Origin: Alphaproteobacteria bacterium MarineAlpha3_Bin6
GTDB lineage: Bacteria; Pseudomonadota; Alphaproteobacteria; Rhodospirillales; UBA2165
DNA length: 33,849 bases
NCBI GenBank assembly: GCA_002938035.1
Contig: PTLH01000011.1
Coordinates: 1-33,849 of the forward strand
Direction: 5' to 3'
The translations under genes and the position numbers were made by a program. Shown here piece after piece: positions 7,596 to 16,954 of this stretch. Each line of letters starts with the position of its first letter. Within the stretch, counting starts at the first letter, position 1. A model generated the notes under the pieces. That model had not been told where the DNA came from and did no database searches. It was given only the letters and a program-made list of their open reading frames with translations.

Positions 7596-8594
7596 CTACT
7601 CAATCTCCATGGGTTTGCCACTTTCCGCTGACATACAGATTGCTTCAAAGACAGCAATATTCTGTAATTTTTCTTCAGTCGTAAATGGATATGGTGCACC
7701 TCCAAGGCAAGCCTCGGCAAAAGCATCAAAATTCAGACGAACTGTATCCTCCCACGCATAGGTAGTGCTTTGAACTTCTCCTTCCTCCCGGCAAACGGAA
7801 AAGTAAGTGGAACCCACCTCACTTGGATGGTGATAGTCTCTCGCCTCGACCCATGCATCTGAACCAAACACGCAATATCGCAAATAAAGCGGTGTCTCCA
7901 GGACAGAATTAAAAAAACCTGTAGCTCCATTCTGAAACCTGACTTGGAAAGATAGCACATCACCGTTCTTGTTGGCATCATTACGCCGGGCCGTTTGTGC
8001 GTAAACTTCCTTAATAGGACCAAACATATTCAAATAGGCGTCGGTTAGGTGGATACCCGTAGCCGTCATAGCTGCCGCAGGACTTTCTTTCGATGAAACT
8101 CTCCAATTATCCGGTGGTAAATTTGCTAGCTTGTCGTGTGAAAAGTTTGCCTCAACATGCATAATCTTTCCCAATTCACCCGTCTTGATCATCCGCCTTA
8201 TTTCTATCATTGCCGGCTCAAAGCGCCTTTCGTGACCCACACCCAAAATCACGCCGGCGCTTTCACAGGCATTTATTGATCTCTCGGCGCTTCTCTTGGT
8301 AAGTGCTAGAGGCTTTTCGCAAAAAACATGTTTTCCAGCTTTAGCTGAATTAATAATTTGGTTTTCGTGATGAGAATGAGGCGTTGCCAGCACGATTGCA
8401 TCTATGTTGTCATCATTTAGGGTTTCCTCAAAATCAGTTGATAGTAACAGCCCGTTTTCTTTGGCAAATTTATATTTTTCTTTAAGATCTATATCCACCG
8501 CCCGCACAAATTCTAGCTTTTCGCTTTTGTTTTGAAGGGTTGAGACAATATGCTGCCCCCACCAGCCCAGACCCACGATAGCCGCTTTTATCAT
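7596..8594 (-). CDS. Gfo/Idh/MocA family NAD(P)-dependent oxidoreductase
   Basis: The N-terminus MIKAAIVGLGWWGQHI holds the Rossmann GxGxxG turn (GLGWWG, 8-13). The family's CEKPLALT motif (Glu93-Lys94-Pro95, where the Lys is catalytic) follows, then the C-terminal alpha/beta substrate domain with GVGHERRFEPAM and a GIHLTD motif (the His near residue 180 is typical of the active site). Length (332 aa) is normal. Members oxidise or reduce sugars, inositols and other polyols with NAD(P). It lies 219 bases upstream of the M24 gene on the same strand and is divergent from the CoA-transferase genes. The substrate is not predictable. Confidence 0.87.
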   Translation of the reverse strand: MIKAAIVGLGWWGQHIVSTLQNKSEKLEFVRAVDIDLKEKYKFAKENGLLLSTDFEETLNDDNIDAIVLATPHSHHENQIINSAKAGKHVFCEKPLALTKRSAERSINACESAGVILGVGHERRFEPAMIEIRRMIKTGELGKIMHVEANFSHDKLANLPPDNWRVSSKESPAAAMTATGIHLTDAYLNMFGPIKEVYAQTARRNDANKNGDVLSFQVRFQNGATGFFNSVLETPLYLRYCVFGSDAWVEARDYHHPSEVGSTYFSVCREEGEVQSTTYAWEDTVRLNFDAFAEACLGGAPYPFTTEEKLQNIAVFEAICMSAESGKPMEIE

Positions 8595-8822
8595 TTTGGA
8601 TGTCCTTATAAAATTAGGGGCGAAGTTGTCTCCAATTCCTATTAGGTTTTTGGCATATAAACTCTTATAGCCAAAGCATTCAAATCAATATGTCAAAGCA
8701 CTCCAAACGAGTACTATAATTAGTGTTGTAGTGCATTCATTCTATAACGCTATGACTTTAGTAATATTGACCTAGGGAACAGAGAATTCTAATCAATAGT
8801 CTAAAATGTTCAGGGATTTATA

Positions 8823-9494
8823 ATGATTGATAAACGGGTTGATACTATAGATGCAGCGCTTTCCGGAATAGAAGATGGTTCCACCATCTTGGTAAGTGGG
8901 TTTGGCAATGCAGGATCACCAATCCGGCTTCTGGAGGCCTTAATTGATCAGGGCGCTGCTAATCTCACCATTGTTTCAAATAATGCCGGGGAAGGGGAAT
9001 TCGGTTTAGCAGCCCTAATGAAAGCCGGTCGAGTAACAAAGGTTATCTGTTCTTATCCGAGAAGCGCCGGTTCAATCATTTTTGAAGAACTTTATGATCA
9101 AGGGAAAATTGAGCTTGAAGTTGTTCCGCAAGGCACCCTTAGTGAACGCATGCGTGCAGCCGGCGCCGGGATTGGAGGTTTTTTTACTCCTACATCGGCA
9201 GGAACGTTGTTGGGAGCTAATAAAGAAACCCGAGAGATAGAAGGCAAGCTTCATGTTCTTGAAACACCATTAAAAGGGGATGTAGCACTCGTTAAAGCCG
9301 ATGCCGGAGACAGGTGGGGGAATTTAACTTATAATAAATCGGCAAGAAATTTTGGCCCTACAATGGCTATGGCCGCAAAATTGACGATAGCTGAAGTTAA
9401 AACAATCAAGGAGCTCGGAGAAATTAGCCCTGAACATGTCGTTACACCTGGCATATTCGTCGACCGGGTTATCAAATTGAGAGAAGAACGATGA
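8823..9494 (+). CDS. 3-oxoacid/3-oxoadipate CoA-transferase subunit A
   Basis: This 223-aa protein is the alpha subunit of a class I CoA-transferase (PcaI/ScoA/AtoD type): it has ILVSGFGNAGSP near the start, the glycine-rich GAGIGGFFTPTSAGT segment in the middle, and GDVALVKADAGDRWGNLTY later. With the beta subunit it moves CoA from succinyl-CoA (or another donor) to a 3-oxoacid; PcaI and close relatives use 3-oxoadipate from aromatic breakdown. The gene overlaps the next one by four bases (ATGA), the usual coupling for a heteromeric enzyme. No protocatechuate genes are next to it, so acetoacetate, glutaconate-type or other acids remain possible. Confidence 0.88.
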   Translation: MIDKRVDTIDAALSGIEDGSTILVSGFGNAGSPIRLLEALIDQGAANLTIVSNNAGEGEFGLAALMKAGRVTKVICSYPRSAGSIIFEELYDQGKIELEVVPQGTLSERMRAAGAGIGGFFTPTSAGTLLGANKETREIEGKLHVLETPLKGDVALVKADAGDRWGNLTYNKSARNFGPTMAMAAKLTIAEVKTIKELGEISPEHVVTPGIFVDRVIKLREER

Positions 9495-10162
9495 ACACGG
9501 CACTTAACCGAAAACAAATTGCGTGGCGCATCGCTCAGGAAATTAAAGAAGGAAGTTATGTCAATCTAGGCATTGGTATGCCGGAAATGGTAGCCAATTA
9601 TATTCCTAAAGATCGCGAAATTGTATTCCATAGTGAAAATGGATTGCTGGGAATGGGCCCCACACCTGATAAAGGACAAGAAGATGGGGATTTGATTAAT
9701 GCAGGGAAGAAGCCTGTGACTTTGTTAGAAGGAGGAAGCTATTTTAGTCATACCGACTCCTTCGCTATGATACGGGGTGGACACCTTGACCTCTGCGTTC
9801 TGGGGGCATTTCAAATTTCCGAATCTGGAGATCTTGCAAATTGGGCAACTCTTAATAACTCCAAGCCACCTGGCGTCGGTGGAGCCATGGACTTGGCAGT
9901 TGGGGCAAGACAGGTATTTGTAATGACGGAGCATTGCACAAAAGATGGCCAACCCAAGATTATGGAGCATTGTTCCTACCCACTAACCGGAACGGGAGTG
10001 GTAAATAAAATTTTTACCGATCTTGCGGTTATTGATGTAACGGAAGAAGGTCTCGTAGTTAGAGAAAAAGTTGTAGATATAACTTTAGGAGAATTACAGA
10101 ATAAAACCGCTGCAGCACTTTTTGAACCAAAGGTTTGTGAGCTTCGGGCACCTATTCTCTAA
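9491..10162 (+). CDS. 3-oxoacid/3-oxoadipate CoA-transferase subunit B
   Basis: The beta subunit (223 aa) carries the catalytic glutamate: Glu49 in HSENGLLGMGP, the residue that forms the glutamyl-CoA thioester in class I CoA-transferases. GIGMPEMVANYIP (27-39) is the usual start of the family, and VGGAMDLAVGARQVFVMTEH matches the second half. It overlaps subunit A by ATGA. No clear rho-independent terminator follows; the gene converges on yacG with 114 bases between. Confidence 0.9.
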   Translation: MNTALNRKQIAWRIAQEIKEGSYVNLGIGMPEMVANYIPKDREIVFHSENGLLGMGPTPDKGQEDGDLINAGKKPVTLLEGGSYFSHTDSFAMIRGGHLDLCVLGAFQISESGDLANWATLNNSKPPGVGGAMDLAVGARQVFVMTEHCTKDGQPKIMEHCSYPLTGTGVVNKIFTDLAVIDVTEEGLVVREKVVDITLGELQNKTAAALFEPKVCELRAPIL

Positions 10163-10276
10163 ACTGGATGATATACTAAAGAGCTTCAATTAATTACGCT
10201 GACCGGATATTAAAAAGACCAATCCGATGCCTTCCTTCGTAAATTTTTTAAGTAGACTGTGAAGTAATTATCCGAA

Positions 10277-10441
10277 TCAAACATCCTCAATGTCGTCTAG
10301 ATCATCATCTTCAATTACTGAAACTCGATAATCTTCATTCAGCCAATTACCCAAATCTAAATTGGCGCAACGAGAAGAACAGAAAGGCCTATATTTATCT
10401 TGAGCATTTTTGCCACAGAGGGGACATGTGAGGCTTTTCAT
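10277..10441 (-). CDS. yacG: YacG family zinc-binding DNA gyrase inhibitor
   Basis: A 54-aa ORF on the minus strand starts MKSLTCPLCGK and continues through RPFCSSRCANLDLGNWLNE, the YacG signature. Four cysteines (6, 9, 21, 25) make one zinc site, followed by an acidic tail rich in Asp. YacG binds GyrB and inhibits gyrase in E. coli. The gene follows the RNase G-like gene by 63 bases; maf, RNase E/G and yacG often stand together in alphaproteobacteria, which supports the call despite the small size. Confidence 0.9.
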   Translation of the reverse strand: MKSLTCPLCGKNAQDKYRPFCSSRCANLDLGNWLNEDYRVSVIEDDDLDDIEDV

Positions 10442-10504
10442 TTAAATTACTACCTCAACATTCAGGAGACTAACGACTTCATTAAACTACCATCAACTTT
10501 GCAC

Positions 10505-11950
10505 TTAATGCCCACCTATATCAGTTATTATACTGACTTCTGGAAAAGCTTGTCCTGATTTGGTCTTAACTTCAATCGGACCACACATCTCCTTTTCCAA
10601 TACCAATTTTGCTTCTAACGCTGGACCAGAACAAAATGCCTCGGTCACCTCTGGAGGAGTGTGAATTAAAAATAGTTTTCCAGGATTAATGCGCATTTCC
10701 CTCTTAACCTGATAAAGAGCATCCAACGCCAATGTGAGAGGCGATTTTAGGTTTTCCAAGGGTTTAAATAATTTCTGATTTAAAGATTTTCCACGACGAC
10801 GCCTCGTAAGCTCAAACATGCCGAGACGTGTAAAACCAATCAAGTTAATATTTCGCCTATCCTCATAGATGGCCTCTTGGAAAGTTTTCATTATTAATGT
10901 TCGCTTCTCGCGATGTTTTTGATAAAGAAGGTCAACAACTATCTGGCCCCCTAAATTGCGAAGTGTAACCTGTCGAGCTATTTCTGTGACCGCTTCAATA
11001 TTGATCGCCAGATTACTTTCTTCGGGGCGTATTCCATGAACCTGTTTACCACTATTTACGTCAATAGCCGTCATCGCGGCCGTCTCCTCAATGATAAGGG
11101 AACCTCCTGACGGCAATTGCACGGTGTTAGAAATGACTTGCTCCCACTGATCAGTCAAATCGTGCATAGCAAAGATTTCTTCCACGCTATCATGAAGTTC
11201 CAAAACCGGCAAAAGTTCCGGAACCCTTCTGTCAAGAACTCTCTGAATGTCCGCAAATAATTGCCTGTCGTCCACCCGTATCTGTTCCAACTCACCTTCA
11301 TATGAATTCAACAGGAAACTTATTAAAGGAACTGGCGGTTCCAACAAGATGGAAGGAGGCCTTTTCAACTTTTTCAAAGATTTTATGTTATTCCAGTCCC
11401 TACCAAGCATTTCAGCTTCCCGAACCAATGCTTTTTGCGATGCAAATGTGGCTCGGGTTCTCGCTATAAAGCCAGCGTCAAATAGCGAGATTTTTTGAAG
11501 AATGCGTCCCAAGCGGTCCCTCTCTTTCTGATCCTCAATTTGCCTCGAGACAGAAGTTTCCGGGCGCCCAGGTTTAAGTACAAGATTGAAAGCACTGATG
11601 CTGAGGTTGGTAGTAAGTTTTGCCCCTTTCCCATTTAAAGAATCTCGTGTCACCTGTACCAAGACAGTCTCACCTTCAGAAAACAACTGCCCAATGGGTT
11701 TAGGTCGTTCTCGCGAATGGTCAAAACTTTGGGCGTCAACAGCCGCAAGAAAACCCGCATTGTCCATACCAATGTCAACAAAAGCAGCATTTAGACTTCG
11801 ATTAACTTCGGTAATGCGTCCAAAGTAGATCCCATCTACCGCACTTTTCTCGCCAGTTCTGTCAATCTGAACCCGATTTAACTTACCATTTTTTGTAAGA
11901 GAAACCCTTCTTTCCCCTGGACCTGTCCGAATAAATACTTCCAGGGTCAT
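10505..11950 (-). CDS. Ribonuclease E/G family protein (RNase G-like)
   Basis: The 481-aa protein has the S1-embedded N-terminal domain (GIYFGRITEVNRSLNAAFVDIG, 40-61) and a DNase I-like catalytic domain with both metal-binding aspartates, Asp297 (MTAIDVNSGK) and Asp340 (GGQIVVDLLYQ). It lacks the long C-terminal degradosome scaffold of RNase E, so it is RNase G-sized. The family cuts AU-rich single-stranded RNA and matures 16S and other RNAs. Unusually, the zinc-link (C-P-x-C) that normally follows the TR-R-R segment is absent: after LTRRRRGKSLNQKLFKPL there is no cysteine pair. In the family that link helps dimer/tetramer assembly. It is 3 bases after maf, in an infA-maf-rng-yacG operon. 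Confidence 0.9.
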   Translation of the reverse strand: MTLEVFIRTGPGERRVSLTKNGKLNRVQIDRTGEKSAVDGIYFGRITEVNRSLNAAFVDIGMDNAGFLAAVDAQSFDHSRERPKPIGQLFSEGETVLVQVTRDSLNGKGAKLTTNLSISAFNLVLKPGRPETSVSRQIEDQKERDRLGRILQKISLFDAGFIARTRATFASQKALVREAEMLGRDWNNIKSLKKLKRPPSILLEPPVPLISFLLNSYEGELEQIRVDDRQLFADIQRVLDRRVPELLPVLELHDSVEEIFAMHDLTDQWEQVISNTVQLPSGGSLIIEETAAMTAIDVNSGKQVHGIRPEESNLAINIEAVTEIARQVTLRNLGGQIVVDLLYQKHREKRTLIMKTFQEAIYEDRRNINLIGFTRLGMFELTRRRRGKSLNQKLFKPLENLKSPLTLALDALYQVKREMRINPGKLFLIHTPPEVTEAFCSGPALEAKLVLEKEMCGPIEVKTKSGQAFPEVSIITDIGGH

Positions 11951-11953
11951 CGA

Positions 11954-12553
11954 TTAGATTTCCTCGATCATTCTATACCTCATGCCAACAAGAAGATTAA
12001 CGGTTTCATATATGGGTAATCCAACAACATTTGGGTAAGACCCACTAATTTTCTTTACGAAAGCAGCAGCACGCCCTTGAATGGCGTATCCCCCAGCTTT
12101 ATCACGCCATTCTTTTCCGCATAAATATAGGCATATATCTTTCTCTTCGAGTCTTTTGAAAGTAACTATTGTCTCAACCGCCTTTGATCGAATAATTCCA
12201 GCGGGATCAATGACACAAATTCCCCCGAATACGCGGTGACGACGACCCGACAATAATTCCAGGTAGGAGCGGGCAGTTTGTTCGTCCTCAGCTTTTCCTA
12301 ATATTTTTCGTCCACACGCAACTACCGTATCTGCACCCAGGACATATGTTCGAGAAAATTTATTAGCGCCTGCCAAAGCCTTTAAAGTTGCGAGGCGTTC
12401 AACCAAGCGCCTCGGTGATTCGTCTGGTATTGGTGTTTCATCTATATTTGGATGGTAAATTTCATCTGGCGTTATGCCTATCTGGCGCAAAAGGTCAAGC
12501 CGCCGAGGCGATGCAGAAGCAAGCGTTAAGGAACAATATGATCGGTCCGTCAT
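11954..12553 (-). CDS. maf: Maf family nucleotide pyrophosphatase
   Basis: The protein begins MTDRSYCSLTLASASPRRLD, with the Maf hallmark SASPRR, then NIDETPIPDESP, YVLGADTVVACGRKILGKA (the phosphate/metal-binding Asp in GADT) and a late GGYAIQGRAAAFV. Maf proteins hydrolyse dTTP/UTP or modified nucleotides to monophosphates and affect septum formation. I choose ATG 12553 (199 aa) since Maf proteins begin just before this motif; the frame is open to 12622, which would add 23 residues and overlap infA. It lies between infA and the RNase G-like gene in one transcription unit. Confidence 0.92.
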   Translation of the reverse strand: MTDRSYCSLTLASASPRRLDLLRQIGITPDEIYHPNIDETPIPDESPRRLVERLATLKALAGANKFSRTYVLGADTVVACGRKILGKAEDEQTARSYLELLSGRRHRVFGGICVIDPAGIIRSKAVETIVTFKRLEEKDICLYLCGKEWRDKAGGYAIQGRAAAFVKKISGSYPNVVGLPIYETVNLLVGMRYRMIEEI

Positions 12554-12581
12554 CGGACCATTTTCCCCTGTCAATAAAATA

Positions 12582-12800
12582 CTATTTAAACCTAAAGGTA
12601 ATCCGGCCTTTAGATAAATCATAGGGGGTCATTTCAACATTGACACGATCTCCAGCCAAAACCCTGATCCTATGCTTTCTCATTTTACCAGCGGTATGCG
12701 CTAATATTTCGTGCTCGTTCTCCAATTTTACGCGGAACATTGCATTGGGGAGCAATTCGGTAACAGTACCTTCAAATTCTAGTAATTCTTCTTTAGCCAT
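12582..12800 (-). CDS. infA: Translation initiation factor IF-1
   Basis: The 72-aa product is IF-1: it starts [20 protein letters not shown], carries the S1/OB-fold core [24 protein letters not shown] and ends [13 protein letters not shown]. Size and sequence are standard. IF-1 binds the A site of the 30S subunit during initiation. The ATG is preceded by a GGGTGA-type site. It is first in the infA-maf-RNase G-yacG run. Confidence 0.97.
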   Translation of the reverse strand: MAKEELLEFEGTVTELLPNAMFRVKLENEHEILAHTAGKMRKHRIRVLAGDRVNVEMTPYDLSKGRITFRFK

Positions 12801-13167
12801 AAATCACCCATAAGCTGTTCTTGAGGCCATCAAATTGATCTGGTTAAGTTGGGAAATCAAGCGTTATTAGCTCAATCAAATGGAATTTAATAAATTCTTT
12901 TCTCAAACCTTTCAATTGCAGAAATCTCATACCCTACTATGTCTATTTAACCAAATATCTCCGAGTAGGTTGCATCTTATGGAAACCAAAGTAGAAAAAT
13001 TTTCAAACATAAATACCATTTAATCTCTTTTCCTCACGACTAACGACTGGACCAAAGGAGGTGGTGTTATCCAATATTTTATTGTTGCACGCCCCGATAT
13101 TGAAATGCCAAGAGATCAAAATCGAATTTGCAAAACACTTAAGGTTAAACATTTAATCTCTAAAGGA
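12801..13167. other. Intergenic region between hisD and infA with no recognised gene
   Basis: These 367 bases lie downstream of hisD and upstream of infA, both on the minus strand, so they should hold the hisD 3' end and the infA promoter. I see no convincing terminator hairpin or promoter. On the plus strand a perfect AAAGGAGGTG (13054-13063) stands before only a very short frame (GTG 13064, 28 codons) at poor spacing, so I do not call a gene. Confidence 0.6.
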
Positions 13168-14472
13168 CTATCCTCCATTATCAGAATCCAGCCTGATAGA
13201 CAGGGATAAAGCATGTGCATCCAATCCCTCAGCTTCTGCAAGAGCTAATGCTGCTGGAGCAATAGCCCTGAAGGATTTGGCGTCACCTCCAATTAGGCTA
13301 GTCCGTTTCATAAAATCGAGCACCCCTAGGCCAGAAGAAAATCTCGCGCTCCTATCGGTCGGAAGGACGTGACTTGGACCTGCCACATAATCACCCAACG
13401 CTTCCGGTGTATACCGCCCAAGAAATATGGCGCCGGCATTCTTAATGTTATTAGCCAAAGCATCTGGTTCCTGAACCGCCAATAGAAGGTGTTCGGGAGA
13501 GATCTTATCAACAAGAGGTATGGCTTGATCAAGTTGTTCAACAACGAATATAGCGCCAAACGTCCGCCAACTTTCTTCTGCAATTGCAGCGCGGGAAAGA
13601 TTGTTTAAATGCTGATTGATTGAAATACGTACCTGTTCCGCTAACTTTTTGCTATTAGTAATAAGTATCGCCTGCGCACAAGTATCGTGTTCTGCCTGTG
13701 ACAAAAGGTCGGCAGCAATCCAATCTGGGTCATTGCTCCCGTCGGCAATCACTAATATCTCCGACGGGCCTGCTATCATATCTATACCCACCTGACCAAA
13801 AACCATCTTTTTGGCGGCCGAAACGTAAATGTTTCCTGGTCCAACGACCTTATCTACCGCCTCTATAGACTCTGTCCCATAAGCAAGAGCGGCTATAGCC
13901 TGAGCTCCACCAATTCTGTATATTTCGTCCACCCCGGCGATATCTGCAGCCGCTAGAACCAATGGATTAATTTCACCGTCAGGAGTAGGTACCACCATAA
14001 CAATACGTTGAACTCCCGCTGCCTTAGCCGGCAAAGCATTCATCAATACGGACGAGGGATAAGAAGCTGTACCTCCTGGTACATATAATCCAATCGCACA
14101 GATAGGCTTCCATCGGTATCCCAACCGAACTCCGGTTGCATCAACGTAATCTAAATCTTCAGGCAGCTGCCTTTTGTGATAATCTCTGATACGTTCGGTA
14201 GCAACGCTAAGAGCGCTAAGGTGTTCTTTAGTGCAACATCGGATCGATCTAGCTTTTTCATCTTCTGTAAATCGCAACGTATTTGTATCGATGTCATGCC
14301 GATCATGTTTTTTTGTAAGCTCGACCAAAGCTGCATCACCATCTAGGCGAACCTGCTCAATTATAGCCTCAACAATGGCATCCACATTCGCTATCGTTTT
14401 CCTCTTTAAATTTAGGAATTCGCCAAATATTTTTTCAAAATCAGGCTTCCTAATATTAGCTATAAGCGTCAT
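13168..14472 (-). CDS. hisD: Histidinol dehydrogenase
   Basis: HisD oxidises L-histidinol to histidine in two NAD-dependent steps, the last of histidine synthesis. Clear family motifs are YVPGGTASYPSS, the GPGNIYVSAAKK segment, IDMIAGPSEILVIAD, SQAEHDTCAQAILIT (zinc/catalytic region), SPEHLLL and GPSHVLPT. I prefer ATG 14472 (MTLIANIRK, 434 aa, the usual size) to the upstream start at 14496. Either choice overlaps the end of hisG, so the two are translationally coupled. Confidence 0.95.
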   Translation of the reverse strand: MTLIANIRKPDFEKIFGEFLNLKRKTIANVDAIVEAIIEQVRLDGDAALVELTKKHDRHDIDTNTLRFTEDEKARSIRCCTKEHLSALSVATERIRDYHKRQLPEDLDYVDATGVRLGYRWKPICAIGLYVPGGTASYPSSVLMNALPAKAAGVQRIVMVVPTPDGEINPLVLAAADIAGVDEIYRIGGAQAIAALAYGTESIEAVDKVVGPGNIYVSAAKKMVFGQVGIDMIAGPSEILVIADGSNDPDWIAADLLSQAEHDTCAQAILITNSKKLAEQVRISINQHLNNLSRAAIAEESWRTFGAIFVVEQLDQAIPLVDKISPEHLLLAVQEPDALANNIKNAGAIFLGRYTPEALGDYVAGPSHVLPTDRSARFSSGLGVLDFMKRTSLIGGDAKSFRAIAPAALALAEAEGLDAHALSLSIRLDSDNGG

Positions 14473-15124
14473 CAACAGCCTCACGGAAACGATCAATCCA
14501 AGCAGTCATCTCCACAGGACGGGTTTTCATGGCCGTTCGATTTATTGCCAGACGCGACGTAATAACTGATATCTGCTCAACTTCCACCAATCCGTTAGCA
14601 CGAAGTGTTTCACCCGTAGAAACAAGATCCACTATTCTTCTACAAAGACCCAATGACGGCGCAATTTCAATGGCGCCGTGAAGTTTTATACATTCCGCTT
14701 GAACTCCCCGGGAAGCAAAGTGCCGACGAGTTATCTGTGGGTATTTGGTTGCCACGCGAATTTGGCTCCAACGGGTAGGATTGTCTTGGCTTGCAAGATC
14801 AACTGGCTCCGCTACCACCATTCGGCAAAATCCAACTTTCAGGTCTAGAGGAGCATAAATCTCACGCGAGTCTAACTCCGTTAGAACGTCTGCACCAGCG
14901 ATTCCAAAATGCGCCGCACCGAAGGACAAAATAGTGCCCATATCGATGCTACGAACTCGAATAATATCAATGTTTGGATCGTTGGTAGCAAATCTTAGTC
15001 GACGATCATCACCATCCTCGAAAGCCGCTTCGGGCTCAATACCAACTTTATTTACCAAAGACATAACGTCTCTAAGAATTCGCCCCTTAGGCAGAGCAAA
15101 GATAAGCTTGTCGTTAGCTAGCAC
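14456..15124 (-). CDS. hisG: ATP phosphoribosyltransferase, short form
   Basis: The 222-aa protein begins LIFALPKGRILRDVM, the HisG nucleotide-binding start, with RVRSIDMGTILSFGAAHFGIAGADVL and a PRPP loop near EIAPSLGLCRRIVDLVSTGETLRANGL. It catalyses the first, committed step of histidine synthesis. It ends without the C-terminal regulatory domain of long HisG, so it is the short form, which works as a hetero-octamer with HisZ. No hisZ is in this window. It overlaps hisD by 17 bases. Confidence 0.94.
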   Translation of the reverse strand: MLANDKLIFALPKGRILRDVMSLVNKVGIEPEAAFEDGDDRRLRFATNDPNIDIIRVRSIDMGTILSFGAAHFGIAGADVLTELDSREIYAPLDLKVGFCRMVVAEPVDLASQDNPTRWSQIRVATKYPQITRRHFASRGVQAECIKLHGAIEIAPSLGLCRRIVDLVSTGETLRANGLVEVEQISVITSRLAINRTAMKTRPVEMTAWIDRFREAVDDAYS

Positions 15125-15272
15125 GGGTAGCCACTCCAGTCATTTTTCAAGAAAGGGCGATTTAATAAACGTTTTTTATCAATAAAGCCAGAGGTGATGG
15201 GGCTTGGATGCTAATGCTAATCCGGAAAGTTTTAAGATCCACACTTTTTAAACTGCCATATTAACATGTTAA

Positions 15273-16562
15273 TTAGCCGTCACTTATCCGCTCTATTTCA
15301 GCTCCGCAGGCTGAAAGCTTTTCTTCCACTCGCTCATAACCGCGATCAAGATGGTATACTCTGTTGACAAAAGTCTCTCCGTTCGCTGCTAATCCTGCCA
15401 ACACCAAAGAAACGGATGCACGCAAATCCGTTGCCATTAACTGTGCGCCCGAAAGGGTAGGAACACCGCGCACGATAGCAGATGAACCGTGAACATTAAT
15501 ATCCGCCCCCATTCGGCACAGTTCAGGAACATGCATAAAACGATTCTCAAAGATTGTTTCGGTAATCATTGACACACCGTCTGCTACCGCCAACAAAGCC
15601 ATAACCTGAGCCTGCATATCCGTAGGAAAACCGGGATATGGCTCAGTCATAAGGTCGGTACCTTTCAAACTTGAATTTACACGGCGCACACGTACCGTAG
15701 TACCGTCTCCTGCAATCTCGACCCCAGCTTTCGCAAGTACATCTGCCAAAGCATTTAATAACTCTAATCGCGTTCCTTTCATAATAATATCACCTCCGGT
15801 CATAGCCGCGGCAACAGCATATGTACCAGTCTCTATGCGATCAGGAATTACTTCATGATTTGCACCTTTAAGTTCGGAAACACCGGTGACTTTGAGAGTA
15901 TCCGTTCCGATACCTTCAATATTGGCCCCCATGGCGACGAGACAATTAGCAAGATCCCCTACTTCCGGTTCCCTGGCTGCATTAGAAATTTGTGTTTCGC
16001 CCTCAGCTAAGGTCGCCGCCATCATTACATTTTCTGTTGCTCCTACAGAAACCGAGGGAAATAAAATATTAGCCCCTTTAAGACCCTTTTTTGCATGCGC
16101 TTTAATATAGCCCTCTTTAAGTTCTATTTCCGCTCCCAGTGCCTTAAAAGCACCCAGGTGAATATCCACCGGTCGCGTGCCAATAGCGCAACCTCCAGGC
16201 AAAGACACCGTTGCCTGCCCCCATCTTGCCAACAGTGGGCCTAACACCAATACCGATGCGCGCATCCTACGAACTAGATCATATGGTGCAATTTTTTGGA
16301 CGGGCTCGGACGCCACTAGTGTAAGTGCACGACCGAAATTTCCTCCATTTGAAACATTACCATCCATGCTGATAGCAACGCCCAATTCGGCCAACAAGTG
16401 AACCATTGTTGTTATATCTACCAAATGTGGAAGATTACTGAGAGTCAACTTTTGAGAAGTCAAAAGCGATGCCGCCATAAGCGGTAGGGCAGCGTTTTTC
16501 GCCCCCCCAATACTAATCGTTCCAAGAAGCGGGTTCCCTCCGCGAATGCGTATTCTATCCAT
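15273..16562 (-). CDS. murA: UDP-N-acetylglucosamine 1-carboxyvinyltransferase
   Basis: MurA (429 aa) adds enolpyruvate from PEP to UDP-GlcNAc, the first committed step of peptidoglycan synthesis in the cytoplasm. Lys22-Asn23 (GGAKNAALP) and catalytic Cys125 ([15 protein letters not shown]) are present, so it is the fosfomycin-sensitive Cys type as far as this residue tells. Further conserved blocks are [12 protein letters not shown] and [13 protein letters not shown]. The murA-hisG-hisD neighbourhood is common in alphaproteobacteria; 148 bases separate murA from hisG, so a separate hisG promoter is possible. Confidence 0.97.
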   Translation of the reverse strand: MDRIRIRGGNPLLGTISIGGAKNAALPLMAASLLTSQKLTLSNLPHLVDITTMVHLLAELGVAISMDGNVSNGGNFGRALTLVASEPVQKIAPYDLVRRMRASVLVLGPLLARWGQATVSLPGGCAIGTRPVDIHLGAFKALGAEIELKEGYIKAHAKKGLKGANILFPSVSVGATENVMMAATLAEGETQISNAAREPEVGDLANCLVAMGANIEGIGTDTLKVTGVSELKGANHEVIPDRIETGTYAVAAAMTGGDIIMKGTRLELLNALADVLAKAGVEIAGDGTTVRVRRVNSSLKGTDLMTEPYPGFPTDMQAQVMALLAVADGVSMITETIFENRFMHVPELCRMGADINVHGSSAIVRGVPTLSGAQLMATDLRASVSLVLAGLAANGETFVNRVYHLDRGYERVEEKLSACGAEIERISDG

Positions 16563-16642
16563 ACCTATAAGATGATCACTATCCGTTTAGAACTAAATGC
16601 TGCACTGGAAAGTTGAAACTGAAACTAAAAAGCAACCTAATA

Positions 16643-16807
16643 TTATGCCACCGTTGGTTTTTTGTTTAAGGCCATTGAAGCGTTCCGGACCCGGCGGCGC
16701 TTTAGGTTCTTACGCAATTCCACAGCCAACATTTCCTCTCGCTCCAAGGCACGAAGTAATCCTTTATTACTAAGTCCAGGCTTCTGTTGTTTAGTTCTTT
16801 TGGCCAC
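16643..16807 (-). CDS. Small basic protein of unknown function upstream of murA
   Basis: From GTG 16807 the product is 54 aa, beginning MAKRTKQQKPGLSNKG and continuing as a charged helix (LLRALEREEMLAVELRKNL) then an Arg/Lys-rich tail. The pI would be high, suggesting binding to nucleic acid or the ribosome, but I recognise no domain. GGAAGAAACGGA before the GTG is a fair ribosome site. The frame is open to 16876, but the extra residues look unlike a protein start. It is 80 bases upstream of murA on the same strand. It could still be a chance ORF. Confidence 0.55.
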   Translation of the reverse strand: MAKRTKQQKPGLSNKGLLRALEREEMLAVELRKNLKRRRVRNASMALNKKPTVA

Positions 16808-16954
16808 TCCGTTTCTTCCATCGATTGATTTTATTTTTTGTAAGTAAGATAATGTGAGGTAACTTCTGAAAATCACCGTAGCAGCTTATGGGAGTATTGT
16901 AGAGGCTTACCTCATATGTCATGTTGAGTCCTCTCACAAACACGTTATCATCAT

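Noticed and set aside
13054-13147. Plus-strand ORF after a perfect AAAGGAGGTG
   Set aside because: The spacing to the GTG start is too short and the frame has only 28 codons with no features.
16924-16951. TTGAGT/TATCAT promoter-like pair before tRNA-Thr
   Set aside because: The -10 match ends only 3 bases before the mature tRNA 5' end, which leaves no room for a normal start site.
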